Below, piece after piece: positions 6,655 through 14,477 of a DNA stretch of 19,445 nt. The position numbers and the translations under genes were made by a program. Under the pieces are notes generated by a model. The model was not told where the DNA came from. It ran no database searches and saw nothing but the letters and a program-made list of their open reading frames with translations. The stretch is taken from contig SLAK01000457.1 of the NCBI GenBank assembly GCA_007126855.1, positions 1-19,445 on the forward strand, written 5' to 3'. Each line of letters begins with the position of its first letter. Position 1 is the stretch's first letter. The DNA comes from Dehalococcoidia bacterium. Lineage in GTDB: Bacteria > Chloroflexota > Dehalococcoidia > Tepidiformales > Tepidiformaceae.

Positions 6655-6828
6655 ATGAGCGAGATGGAGACGATACGGCAGAACCTGGAGCGCTCCGGGT
6701 TCAGGCCGACGGACGAAGACATGGAACGGTTTGAGCAGATGCGCCTACGACGGCAGCCGATGCCGGCGCCGGCGGAGCACACGGAGCCCTGGTGCCTCCC
6801 GCGGACAAGGCGGTGGCGGCATGCCTGA
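6655..6828 (+). CDS. 57-residue unknown protein coupled to amidase
   Basis: I do not recognise this protein. It begins MSEMETIRQNLERSGFRPTD, continues as a charged helix (EDMERFEQMRLRRQP), then a Pro-rich stretch with EHTEPWC and a basic end. The ATG follows GGAG (6643-6646) at eight bases. Its TGA lies inside the first codons of the amidase gene (eight-base overlap, ATGCCTGA), the layout of tightly coupled partners. Known parallels are GatC before GatA and AtzG before AtzE, small proteins that stabilise an amidase-signature subunit; homology to those is not visible here, so a partner role is inference from position. The upstream gap contains the 10-base direct repeat TGTAGCGTTC (6551 and 6588). 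Confidence 0.6.
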   Translation: MSEMETIRQNLERSGFRPTDEDMERFEQMRLRRQPMPAPAEHTEPWCLPRTRRWRHA

Positions 6829-8212
6829 GCACGAGCTGGCATTCACGGGCATCGCGGAGGCGGGGGCGCTGCTCCGCGCCGGAAAGGTGAGCAGCGTGGA
6901 GCTGACAGAAGCGGCGATCGCGCAGGCGGAGCGGCTGCAGCCAACGCTGAACGCGTTCATCACGGAGACCCACGAGCAGGCCCGGGACGCGGCGCGGCGG
7001 GCGGATGCGGACTTCGCAGCGGGCATTGATCGGGGACCGCTGCAGGGGATCCCGGTCGCTCTGAAGGACCTGTGCGCGACGAAGGGTGTGCGGACGACGG
7101 CGGGTTCGGCGGTGCTGGCAGACTGGGTGCCGGACTTCGACGCGACGGTGGTGCGGAAACTGGCGGAAGGCGGCGCGGTTTCGCTGGGCAAGCTGAACCT
7201 GCACGAATTCGCTTACGGGGTCACGAGCGCGAACGAGCACTTCGGGGTGGTGCGGAACCCGTGGGACACGGAGCGCATCCCCGGCGGGTCGAGCGGCGGG
7301 TCCGGTTCGGCGGTGGCGGCCGGGATATGCGCGGGAGCGATCGGGAGCGATACGGGCGGGTCGATCCGGATCCCGGCGGCGCTGTGCGGGATCACGGGCC
7401 TGATGCCGACGTATGGGCGTGTTTCGCGGGCGGGCGTGGTGCCGCTTTCGTGGTCGCTGGACCACGTAGGCCCGCTGACGCGGAGCGTGGAAGACGCGGC
7501 GCTGTTCCTGAACGCGATCGCGGGATTCGACCCTGCGGACGGCAGCTCGCTCGACGAGCCGTGGTTTGACGCGGCGGAGGGGATCGGGGCGCCGGTGGAA
7601 GGATTGCGCGTGGGTGTGGTGCGGCAGCAGTTCGAGCTGGCGGATGACGATGTGCGGCAGGCGGCGGATGGCGCGCTCAAGGAACTGGAGTCGCTCGGGA
7701 TGCGGCTCCACGAAGTGGAGTTGCCGCTGCTGATGCAGGCACGCGCGTTGCCGATCCTGGGCATCGAGGCAGCGGCGTACCACGCGGAGTGGCTGAGGGC
7801 GCGGCCGGAGGATTACAGCGATGAGGTGCGGACGCTGCTGTTGTGGGGGGCAACGTTCAGCGGCGTGGACTATGTGAATGCACTGCGGGTGCGGCGGGAA
7901 TTCACCGAACAGGTGGAAGCGGCGATGCGGGAGGTGGACGTGCTGGTGATGCCGACGTGCCCTTCGGTGGCGTCGCGGATCACCGAGATCGAGAGTGGCG
8001 TGGCGCGGTTCGCGGGGCTGACGGCGCCGTGGGACCACACGGGGCAGCCGGTGCTATCGGTGCCGTGCGGGTTTGGCGACGGAGGGATGCCGGTGGGGCT
8101 GTCGTTTGCTGGGAGGCCGTTTGAGGAGGCGTTGATCGGCCGGGCCGGGCACGCGTACCAGCAGGCGACGGACTGGCATCTGCAGCGGCCCGCCATGGCT
8201 GTTTCCAGCTAG
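6821..8212 (+). CDS. Amidase-signature family hydrolase
   Basis: A 463-residue serine amidase with the full Ser-cisSer-Lys triad: Lys82 in PVALKDLCATKG, cis-Ser157 in IPGGSSGGSGSAVAAG, and nucleophile Ser181 in GSDTGGSIRIPAALCG. Spacing between the three (75 and 24 residues) equals that of the classic family members. The closest families by eye are GatA-like amidases and allophanate/biuret-type hydrolases; GatA of the tRNA amidotransferase is less likely because no gatB or gatC neighbours are present. Start ATG 6821 overlaps the small upstream ORF by eight bases; translation is probably by reinitiation, as only weak ribosome binding sequence is present. The substrate is not predictable. Confidence 0.88.
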   Translation: MPEHELAFTGIAEAGALLRAGKVSSVELTEAAIAQAERLQPTLNAFITETHEQARDAARRADADFAAGIDRGPLQGIPVALKDLCATKGVRTTAGSAVLADWVPDFDATVVRKLAEGGAVSLGKLNLHEFAYGVTSANEHFGVVRNPWDTERIPGGSSGGSGSAVAAGICAGAIGSDTGGSIRIPAALCGITGLMPTYGRVSRAGVVPLSWSLDHVGPLTRSVEDAALFLNAIAGFDPADGSSLDEPWFDAAEGIGAPVEGLRVGVVRQQFELADDDVRQAADGALKELESLGMRLHEVELPLLMQARALPILGIEAAAYHAEWLRARPEDYSDEVRTLLLWGATFSGVDYVNALRVRREFTEQVEAAMREVDVLVMPTCPSVASRITEIESGVARFAGLTAPWDHTGQPVLSVPCGFGDGGMPVGLSFAGRPFEEALIGRAGHAYQQATDWHLQRPAMAVSS

Positions 8213-8357
8213 CCTGGGGAACGCGAGAGCCCGGTAGAGCGGTGGCTGGGACAGGCAGTGACGCGGGACCGTGGGGCGAATTGCGCTGCACCGCGACGCA
8301 GAATTCGAGGGGAGCCGGGGTCCTGAGAAGCGAGGCGGAAAGATGCCGGAAGGGCGT

Positions 8358-8384
8358 CTAGCACTCTACGGGCGAGAGTGCTAA
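8358..8384. promoter_or_regulatory. CIRCE operator (HrcA binding site)
   Basis: CTAGCACTC-N9-GAGTGCTAA matches the CIRCE consensus TTAGCACTC-N9-GAGTGCTAA except for the first base, with the exact nine-base spacer. It lies about 50 bases before the groES start. CIRCE is bound by the repressor HrcA, so groES-groEL should be derepressed by heat stress. A GATACT box at 8403-8408 may be the -10 element. The rest of the 8213-8434 gap shows no gene. Confidence 0.93.
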
Positions 8385-8434
8385 CATTCGTGTCGCTATA
8401 CCGATACTGTTTTGCTCCAGGAGGAACCCTGACT

Positions 8435-8755
8435 ATGGCAGCCAAATCCGCCACCAAGGCCAAGACGACGCTCGAGCCCCTTGCCGACCGCATTGTTATC
8501 ACCCCGCTGAAGCAGGAAGAAATGACTGCGAGCGGGCTGGTTATTCCCGACACGGCCAAGGAGAAGCCGCAGCAGGGCGAAGTTGTGGCCGTTGGCCCGG
8601 GGAAGCGCGATGACAGCGGCAACCGGGTCCCCATCGAGCTGAACCCGGGCGACCGCATTCTCTATGCGAAGTACACGGGCACGGAAGTGAAGCTCGACGG
8701 CGTCGAGTACATCGTCCTCGCCGAGAAGGACATCCTGGCGAAGCTGGTCGTCTAA
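8435..8755 (+). CDS. groES: Co-chaperonin GroES
   Basis: A 106-residue co-chaperonin that caps the GroEL ring. After an N-terminal extension of roughly ten residues (AAKSATKAKT), the core runs LEPLADRIVITPLKQEE, the mobile loop TASGLVIPDTAKEKPQQG, GEVVAVGPGK, and the C-terminal strand VEYIVLAEKDILAKLVV. The mobile loop hydrophobic triplet (LVI) that contacts GroEL is intact. The ATG at 8435 follows a strong AGGAGGAA (8419-8426) eight bases away. It is first in the groES-groEL operon behind CIRCE. Confidence 0.97.
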   Translation: MAAKSATKAKTTLEPLADRIVITPLKQEEMTASGLVIPDTAKEKPQQGEVVAVGPGKRDDSGNRVPIELNPGDRILYAKYTGTEVKLDGVEYIVLAEKDILAKLVV

Positions 8756-8833
8756 GCCTTCGCGTGCGCCGGCTGCCGGGTTTACCGCTGTGGCCGCCGC
8801 ATTTTGGACCACTCCCACGAAAGAGGACGTTCT

Positions 8834-10456
8834 ATGACTGCGAAACAACTGCTGTTCGATGAGGCAGCACGACGGCGCCTGCGGGACGGTGTCGATGCCC
8901 TCGCCGATGCAGTGAAGATAACGCTCGGCCCGCGCGGGCGTAACGTGGTGCTTCAAAAGAAGTACGGCGCACCGATCATCACGAAAGACGGCGTGACCGT
9001 TGCCCGGGAGATCGAAGTCGCCGACGCCTTCGAGAACATGGGCGCGCAGCTTGCGAAGCAGGTCGCCACGAAGACGAACGACGTGGCCGGCGACGGCACG
9101 ACGACCGCATGTGTGCTGGCGCAGGCGCTGGTGCACGCGGGGATGAAGGTGGTGACGGCAGGCGCGAACCCGATGGCGGTGAAGCGCGGCATCGAGAAGG
9201 GGCTTGCGGTTGCCGTTGAGGACCTGCGGAGCCAGGCCCGGCCCATCATCACGAAGGAGCAGATCGCGCACGTTGCCGGGATTTCGGGTAACGACCCGGA
9301 GATCGGCGAGCTGATTGCGGACCTGATGGAGAAGGTCGGCAAGGATGGCGTGATCACGATCGAGGAATCTCGCGGGCTTCGCTTCGAGACGGAGTTCGTG
9401 GACGGGCTTCAGCTCGACCGCGGCTATGTGTCGCCGTATTTCGTGACGAATACGGACCGCATGGAAGCGGTGATCGAGAACCCGCACGTCCTGATCACGG
9501 ACAAGAAGATCTCGGCGGTGCAGGACCTGGTCCCGCTGCTGGAGAAGATCATGCAGGTGACCAAGGACCTGGTGATCGTGGCCGACGATGTGGACGGCGA
9601 GGCGCTGGCGACGCTTGTGGTGAACAAGATGCGCGGCACGCTGAACATCCTGGTGGTGAAGGCGCCGAGCTTTGGCGACCGGCGGAAGGCGATGCTGGAA
9701 GACCTGGCGACGCTGACCGGCGGCTCGGTGATTACCGAGGATGTCGGCCTGCGGCTGGATAACGCGACGGTTGCCGACCTTGGCCGCGCGCGGCGGGTTG
9801 TCTCGAACAAGGACGACACGACGATCATCGAGGGCCAGGGTTCGGACGAAGCGATCCAGGCGCGGATCAAGCAGATCAAGGCGCAGATCGAAGACGCGAC
9901 GAGCGACTTTGACCGCGAGAAGCTGCAGGAGCGCCTGGCGAAGCTCGCCGGCGGCGTGGCCGTCATCAAGGTGGGCGCGGCCAGCGAGGTCGAGCTGAAG
10001 GAGAAGAAGTACCGCGTGGAGGACGCGCTGAGCGCGACCCGCGCGGCGGTGGACGAAGGCGTGGTGCCGGGTGGCGGTGTCGCCCTGATCCGCGCGCAGG
10101 CGGCCATCGACGACCTCATCAAGAAGACCAAGCACGAGGATGAGCGCACCGGCATGCGCATCCTTAGCGAGGCGCTCGAAGAGCCGACATGGGTGATCGC
10201 GGACAACGCGGGGCTCGAAGGCTCGATTATCGTGAACCGCGTGAAGGCGTTGCCGAACATCACCGAAGGCTGGGACGCCGAACACGACGAGTGGGGCGAC
10301 ATGTTCGAACTGGGCATTGTCGACCCGGTGAAGGTGACGCGCTCGGCGCTCGAGAACGCGGTTTCGATCAGCGCGATGGTGCTGACGACGGAGACGCTCG
10401 TCGCGGAGCTGCCGGAACCGGCCATGGCGGCACCGCCAGGCCCCGGCGAGTATTAG
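8834..10456 (+). CDS. groEL: Chaperonin GroEL
   Basis: A 540-residue Hsp60 chaperonin subunit, the ATP-dependent folding chamber partner of GroES. Signatures are ITLGPRGRNVVL near residue 30, DGVTVAREIEV, the ATP site AGDGTTTACVLAQAL, SRGLRFETEFVDGLQLDRGY, the apical segment APSFGDRRKAMLEDLATLTG, and VVPGGGVALIRA in the C-terminal equatorial domain. The start ATG 8834 has AGAGG at 8822-8826; an in-frame ATG at 8804 would add ten residues and has no ribosome binding site. The C terminus ends in PAMAAPPGPGEY instead of the common GGM-repeat tail. It lies 78 bases behind groES and is followed by an intrinsic terminator. Confidence 0.97.
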   Translation: MTAKQLLFDEAARRRLRDGVDALADAVKITLGPRGRNVVLQKKYGAPIITKDGVTVAREIEVADAFENMGAQLAKQVATKTNDVAGDGTTTACVLAQALVHAGMKVVTAGANPMAVKRGIEKGLAVAVEDLRSQARPIITKEQIAHVAGISGNDPEIGELIADLMEKVGKDGVITIEESRGLRFETEFVDGLQLDRGYVSPYFVTNTDRMEAVIENPHVLITDKKISAVQDLVPLLEKIMQVTKDLVIVADDVDGEALATLVVNKMRGTLNILVVKAPSFGDRRKAMLEDLATLTGGSVITEDVGLRLDNATVADLGRARRVVSNKDDTTIIEGQGSDEAIQARIKQIKAQIEDATSDFDREKLQERLAKLAGGVAVIKVGAASEVELKEKKYRVEDALSATRAAVDEGVVPGGGVALIRAQAAIDDLIKKTKHEDERTGMRILSEALEEPTWVIADNAGLEGSIIVNRVKALPNITEGWDAEHDEWGDMFELGIVDPVKVTRSALENAVSISAMVLTTETLVAELPEPAMAAPPGPGEY

Positions 10457-10479
10457 GCCGGCGAAGTTTGTCCCTCCTT

Positions 10480-10515
10480 GCCCCCGGGTCCGAACGGCCC
10501 GGGGGCTTCTTTTTG
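10480..10515 (+). terminator. Intrinsic terminator after groEL
   Basis: GCCCCCGGG (10480-10488) and CCCGGGGGC (10498-10506) form a perfect nine-bp stem with a nine-base loop, followed at once by the T-rich run TTCTTTTT. It stands 23 bases after the groEL stop and separates the operon from the LOG-family gene. Confidence 0.9.
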
Positions 10516-10572
10516 CGTCCGCGTCTAAGCCATGTGCCTGCTACGCTGGGATCCCTGTTTTAAGCAAGCGCT

Positions 10573-11397
10573 ATGGCCAAACGACGCCCGAAGACCGAAG
10601 GAGCATCACCGGAGGAGCGGAAGTTTCTTGCCGGCCCGCAGGACCGCGGCGCCGAGCTTTTCCGCGCGATGCGCATCTTCACGGAGTTCATCCGCGGCTT
10701 CCGGACGCTCCACTTCCTGGGGCCGGCGGTGACCGTTTTCGGCTCGTCGCGCTTCAACGAAGAGCACTTTTACTACAAGGCTGGGCGCGAGATCGGGCGC
10801 GAGCTGGTGCATGCGGGCTTCACAGTGATGACCGGCGGCGGACCGGGCGTGATGGAGGCGGCGAACCGGGGCGCGAAGGAGGCCGGCGGGATAAGCGCCG
10901 GGTGCACGATCCGGCTGCCACATGAGCGGCCGAACGATTACCTGGATGTGGCTGTCGACTTTCGCTACTTCTTCGTGCGGAAGGTGATGCTGGTCAAATA
11001 CAGTTACGCATTCATTGTTTGCCCCGGCGGGCTGGGGACGCTGGACGAGGTCTTCGAAACGGCGACGCTGATCCAGACGGGCAAGATCCACAACTTTCCA
11101 ATTGTGCTGTTTGGTTCAGAGTTCTGGGACCCGATTGTCACGTTCATGCGGGACACGCTGGTGGCGGAAGGGACGATCGATGCGATCGACCTGGACCGGC
11201 TCTATGTGACGGACGACCCGGTGGATGCGGTGAATTTTGTGCGTGAGGCGGCGATCAAGCGTTTCGGGCTGAGCTATGGTCCGCGGGTCCACCGGCACTG
11301 GTACCTGGCGGAATGGATGATCCCGTGGCGGCGGCTTTCGCCGCGATCCTGGCGGCGGCGCCGGACAGCTGCTGGAACATCCGATAAACGCGTGTAG
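10573..11397 (+). CDS. LOG-family (Rossmann-fold) protein
   Basis: A 274-residue member of the LOG/'lysine decarboxylase-like' family (TIGR00730 type), which includes cytokinin-riboside phosphoribohydrolases and YgdH-type nucleotide-monophosphate hydrolases. Signatures are VTVFGSSRFNEEH, MTGGGPGVMEAANRGAKEAG, and the nucleotide-binding and catalytic CPGGLGTLDEVFETATL. True lysine decarboxylases do not have this fold; that older annotation should be avoided. An N-terminal helix of about 45 residues precedes the domain and a basic C-terminal tail (RRLSPRSWRRRR) follows. ATG 10573 lacks a clear ribosome binding site. It is 12 bases ahead of the ClC gene, a probable transcription unit. The actual nucleotide substrate is unknown. 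Confidence 0.85.
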   Translation: MAKRRPKTEGASPEERKFLAGPQDRGAELFRAMRIFTEFIRGFRTLHFLGPAVTVFGSSRFNEEHFYYKAGREIGRELVHAGFTVMTGGGPGVMEAANRGAKEAGGISAGCTIRLPHERPNDYLDVAVDFRYFFVRKVMLVKYSYAFIVCPGGLGTLDEVFETATLIQTGKIHNFPIVLFGSEFWDPIVTFMRDTLVAEGTIDAIDLDRLYVTDDPVDAVNFVREAAIKRFGLSYGPRVHRHWYLAEWMIPWRRLSPRSWRRRRTAAGTSDKRV

Positions 11398-11409
11398 CAT
11401 CACGGGCGA

Positions 11410-13437
11410 GTGACACTCCAGGCCTGGCGATCGCGCTCACGGTTCCGTTTCGCCCGCGTCAGCAACCAGCAACTCGCGCGGGCTGTTTGGCTTGGGTTGG
11501 TGATCGGCGTGATCGCGGGTATCGCGGCGATCATCTTCGCGGAAGCGATCCGCATTTCGACCGAAATTTTCCTTGGCCACCTCGCTGGTTACCAGCCGCC
11601 GGAGCCGCTGGGCGAGGGGGACCCAATCGAGAGCGGGCCGGACCGGCGGTGGGCGTTGCCGCTGGTGCTGGCGCTCGGTGGTTTGCTTTCGGGGATCCTG
11701 GTGTTCGCATTCGCGCCGGAGACCCGGGGCGCGGGGGCGGACGCGGCCATCGGTGCGTTTCACCAGGAGGGCGGGCGCATCCGTGCGCGGGTGATACCGG
11801 TGAAGTTGCTGGCCTCGGCGGTGACGATTGGCTCAGGTGGCGCGGCCGGGCGTGAGGGGCCGACGGCGCAGATTGCCGGGGGGATAGGGTCGCTGGTGGC
11901 GCAGAAGCTGGGGCTGGGCGCGGTGGAGCGGCGGAAGGCGCTGGTGGCGGGCATGGGCGCGGGTATCGGCGCGATTTTCCGTGCTCCGCTGGGCGGCGCA
12001 CTGATGGGCGCCGAGATGCTCTACAAGCACGACTTTGAAGCCGATGCGGTGTTGATGGCGTTGATCTCGTCGATCGTGGCGTATGCGATCTTCGGCAGCT
12101 ACAGCGAGTTCGACCCCATCTTTGGCGGGGCGGCGGACTTCGCGTTTTCGCGGCCGCAGGAGCTGCCGTATTACGCGGCGCTCGGAGTGATCTGCGGGTT
12201 GCTGGGGCTGCTCTACGCGGGGAGCTTCCACCGCATCACCGATGTCTTCGAGAAGGCGCGGGTGCCGCGGTGGATCAAGCCTGCAATCGGCGGGCTGATC
12301 GTGGGCACCATCGGCATGGCCGCGCCGGAGGCCATCCACGTGGGCTATGGGTGGGTGCAGCAGTCCTTCACGGAGGAGGGGGTGCGGAACTTCCCGCTGC
12401 TGCTGCTCATCGCGCTGCCGTTCATCCGCATCTTCACCACGTCACTGACGGTGGGCTCGGGCGGATCGGGCGGCATCTTCGGCCCGGGGATGGTGATCGG
12501 CGGGCTGGCCGGGGCGGCGCTCTGGCGGCTGGGGGCGGACCTCCCGGGCTTCCCGCAGGAGCCGGGTCCGGTGGTGATCATCGGGATGATCGCAATGTTC
12601 GGCGCGATAGCCCACGCACCGCTGGCGATGTTGCTGATGGTGGCCGAGATGACGGGGAACCTGTCGCTGCTGGCGCCGGCGATGGTGGCGGTGGCGATCG
12701 CGACGCTGCTGGTGGGCAACAAGAGCATCTACCGCAACCAGGTGGACAGCCGGGCGGATTCGCCGGCACACCGCGACCGCTTCGCGTTCCCGTTGCTGAC
12801 GGCGCTGCCGGCGCACCGGGCGGTGGTGCCGATCCCGGTGCTGGATGAGGCGCTGAGCCCCCAGCGGGCGCTTGATGCGATGGCGGACGCGCGCATGGCC
12901 TACGGGGTGGTGGTGGACGGGCACGGCCACCTGATCGGAGATATTGACCGGGAGACGTTGCGGCGGGCGGCAGACCGGGATGGGGTGAGTTCGATCGAGG
13001 GACTGGCAAGGCCTGTACCGGCGGTCGTGCAGTCGGAGACGCCGCTGGATGAGGCGCTGGACCTGTTGACGAACCACGAGCGGCGCTGGCTGCCGGTGGT
13101 GGACGGCGAGGACGGGCCGGTGATCGGTTCCATCGATACGCGGGCGCTGCTGCGGTCGTACCGCAGGGCGGTGCGTTCGCAGGTGCGGCCACTGACGCCG
13201 GTGACGGAGGATGTGCATTCGCTGGAGGTGGTATTGCCGGCGGAATCGCCGCTGGCCGGGGTGACGCTGGCCGAGGCCAGCCTGCCGCCAGGGGTCCGTA
13301 TCCTCACGATCGCGCGGGATGGGATGGTGCAGGTGCCACATGGGGGCACCCAGCTGAAGGCCGGGGACCTGATCACCTTGACGTTCCCGGCGGCGCAGCG
13401 GCGCAGCGTGCTCGACCTGCTGCTCGGGCACGCTTAA
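11410..13437 (+). CDS. ClC chloride channel/antiporter with CBS pair and TrkA-C-like domain
   Basis: A 675-residue ClC-family membrane protein. Residues ~20-435 hold the transmembrane core with GSGGAAGREGP (Glu149 aligning with the gating glutamate of ClC-ec1), RAPLGGALMGAEM (Glu202 close to the internal proton glutamate position), and GSGGSGGIFGPGMVIGG (the GxFxP filter loop). The first filter loop reads RGAGADA rather than GSGIP, so the chloride-site Ser is not obvious. Residues ~455-590 resemble a pair of CBS domains (VVVDGHGHLIGDIDRETL and WLPVVDGEDGPVIGSIDTRA), and ~600-672 resemble a TrkA-C/RCK-C ligand domain ending GDLITLTFPAAQRRSVLDLL. Both glutamates favour an H+/Cl- antiporter, by analogy. 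The GTG start at 11410 lies 12 bases after the LOG stop. Its TAA overlaps that of the convergent deacetylase gene. Confidence 0.9.
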   Translation: MTLQAWRSRSRFRFARVSNQQLARAVWLGLVIGVIAGIAAIIFAEAIRISTEIFLGHLAGYQPPEPLGEGDPIESGPDRRWALPLVLALGGLLSGILVFAFAPETRGAGADAAIGAFHQEGGRIRARVIPVKLLASAVTIGSGGAAGREGPTAQIAGGIGSLVAQKLGLGAVERRKALVAGMGAGIGAIFRAPLGGALMGAEMLYKHDFEADAVLMALISSIVAYAIFGSYSEFDPIFGGAADFAFSRPQELPYYAALGVICGLLGLLYAGSFHRITDVFEKARVPRWIKPAIGGLIVGTIGMAAPEAIHVGYGWVQQSFTEEGVRNFPLLLLIALPFIRIFTTSLTVGSGGSGGIFGPGMVIGGLAGAALWRLGADLPGFPQEPGPVVIIGMIAMFGAIAHAPLAMLLMVAEMTGNLSLLAPAMVAVAIATLLVGNKSIYRNQVDSRADSPAHRDRFAFPLLTALPAHRAVVPIPVLDEALSPQRALDAMADARMAYGVVVDGHGHLIGDIDRETLRRAADRDGVSSIEGLARPVPAVVQSETPLDEALDLLTNHERRWLPVVDGEDGPVIGSIDTRALLRSYRRAVRSQVRPLTPVTEDVHSLEVVLPAESPLAGVTLAEASLPPGVRILTIARDGMVQVPHGGTQLKAGDLITLTFPAAQRRSVLDLLLGHA

Positions 13438-14435
13438 TTGAGCAGGTCGGAAAGCTTCACGAGCTCGAAGCCGCGACTGCGGAGGCCGTTGACTATCCCG
13501 GGGAGCGCGGCCTGGGTGTGGGGCCCGTGGAGATGCAGGAGGACGATGGAGCCGCCGCGGGCAGTGTTGACGACGTTGTGCGTGATCCCGGCGGCGGAGG
13601 CGCCGGGCCGCCAGTCCTGCGGGTCGACGTCCCAGAGCACGGTATAGGTGTAGCCAATTTGGCCAGCGAGGTTGAGCACGGCCTGGTTGTAGTCGCCGTA
13701 AGGCGGTCTGAAGAAGGGGCGCACCGGCAGAGGCGGATTGCTGTGGCGCGCGACGGCGTGCTCGGTGGACAGCAGTTCGCTGCGGTTGCGCTCGGCGGTT
13801 TGGAGGGTCATCCGGGAGTGCCAGTAGCTGTGGTTGCCGAGCTCGAAGAGGTCCGGGTTGGCCGCGACGACGGCCACGGCATGCTGTCCGAATGCCGTGT
13901 TATCGACGAGGTGGCCGGTGACAAAGATCGTCGCGGGGACACGGTTGCTGGCGAGCCAGTTCATGATGCCCTGGGTGGTGCCTTCGCGGCCGTTCATGTC
14001 GAAGGTGAGGGCTACGCGGTTTGTGGCGCGTGAGCCGTGCCGCACCACGGTGCTGGGACCCGTGGGCGCCGGCGTTGGGGTAGCCATTGGGGCCGGAGTG
14101 GGAGTAGCAGTGGGCGTGGGCGTCGGCGTGGGAATGAATATGACGGTGCCGGGCCGAAGCTCAGCGTCTTCGCCGAGGCCGTTGACGCGGCGGAGCCGGT
14201 CCACGGAGGTGCCGTGCTGCTGCGCAACGGACTCCAGCGTGTCGCCCTGTTGCACCGTGTAGCCGAAGGTCCCGGCGGGGCCATTGCGGGCAAGGGGGAA
14301 CGCCCGGTGCCCTTCGACCGGGGTTGGTGTTTCCTCGGGAGTTTGCAGGTAATGGGCCTCCGCCGCCACGCAACCCGCCAACCCCGCGACCACCACCAGG
14401 GCGATGATGGCCAGCAGGTAATGCCGCACGACCAT
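13434..14435 (-). CDS. LysM-polysaccharide deacetylase lipoprotein (copy 1)
   Basis: A 333-residue secreted lipoprotein: N-terminal helix with lipobox LAGC (Cys22), a LysM peptidoglycan-binding domain at ~57-102 (YTVQQGDTLESVAQQHG ... VIFIP), a Thr-Pro-Ala linker to ~130, and a NodB/CE4 domain to the end. CE4 motifs are LTFDMNG (Asp146, but Met147 where most enzymes have the metal-binding Asp), HSYWH (His202, His206), RPFFRPPYG, WDVDPQDW and LLHLH (His301). Removal of acetyl groups from wall glycan is the family role; activity is less certain because of the altered first motif. It has no visible ribosome binding site and starts 42 bases after its paralog, so it is probably cotranscribed. It converges on the ClC gene with a shared TTAA. 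Confidence 0.85.
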   Translation of the reverse strand: MVVRHYLLAIIALVVVAGLAGCVAAEAHYLQTPEETPTPVEGHRAFPLARNGPAGTFGYTVQQGDTLESVAQQHGTSVDRLRRVNGLGEDAELRPGTVIFIPTPTPTPTATPTPAPMATPTPAPTGPSTVVRHGSRATNRVALTFDMNGREGTTQGIMNWLASNRVPATIFVTGHLVDNTAFGQHAVAVVAANPDLFELGNHSYWHSRMTLQTAERNRSELLSTEHAVARHSNPPLPVRPFFRPPYGDYNQAVLNLAGQIGYTYTVLWDVDPQDWRPGASAAGITHNVVNTARGGSIVLLHLHGPHTQAALPGIVNGLRSRGFELVKLSDLLN

Positions 14436-14477
14436 GGAGGGCCAAGTGTACCGCGTAAGGGGACTGGAAAGCGCTTT

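Noticed and set aside
8396..10285. 629-codon open frame antisense to groES-groEL
   Set aside because: A long open antisense frame is expected opposite G/C-ending codons. Its translation is Arg/His/Leu-rich with no recognisable domain, while both sense genes are certain.
14050..14140. Tandem repeat array in GGCGTNGGCGTGGG-like sequence (also at 15120-15200 and 15350-15450)
   Set aside because: These degenerate repeats simply encode the Thr-Pro-Ala linkers of the two lipoproteins; they are not an independent repeat element.
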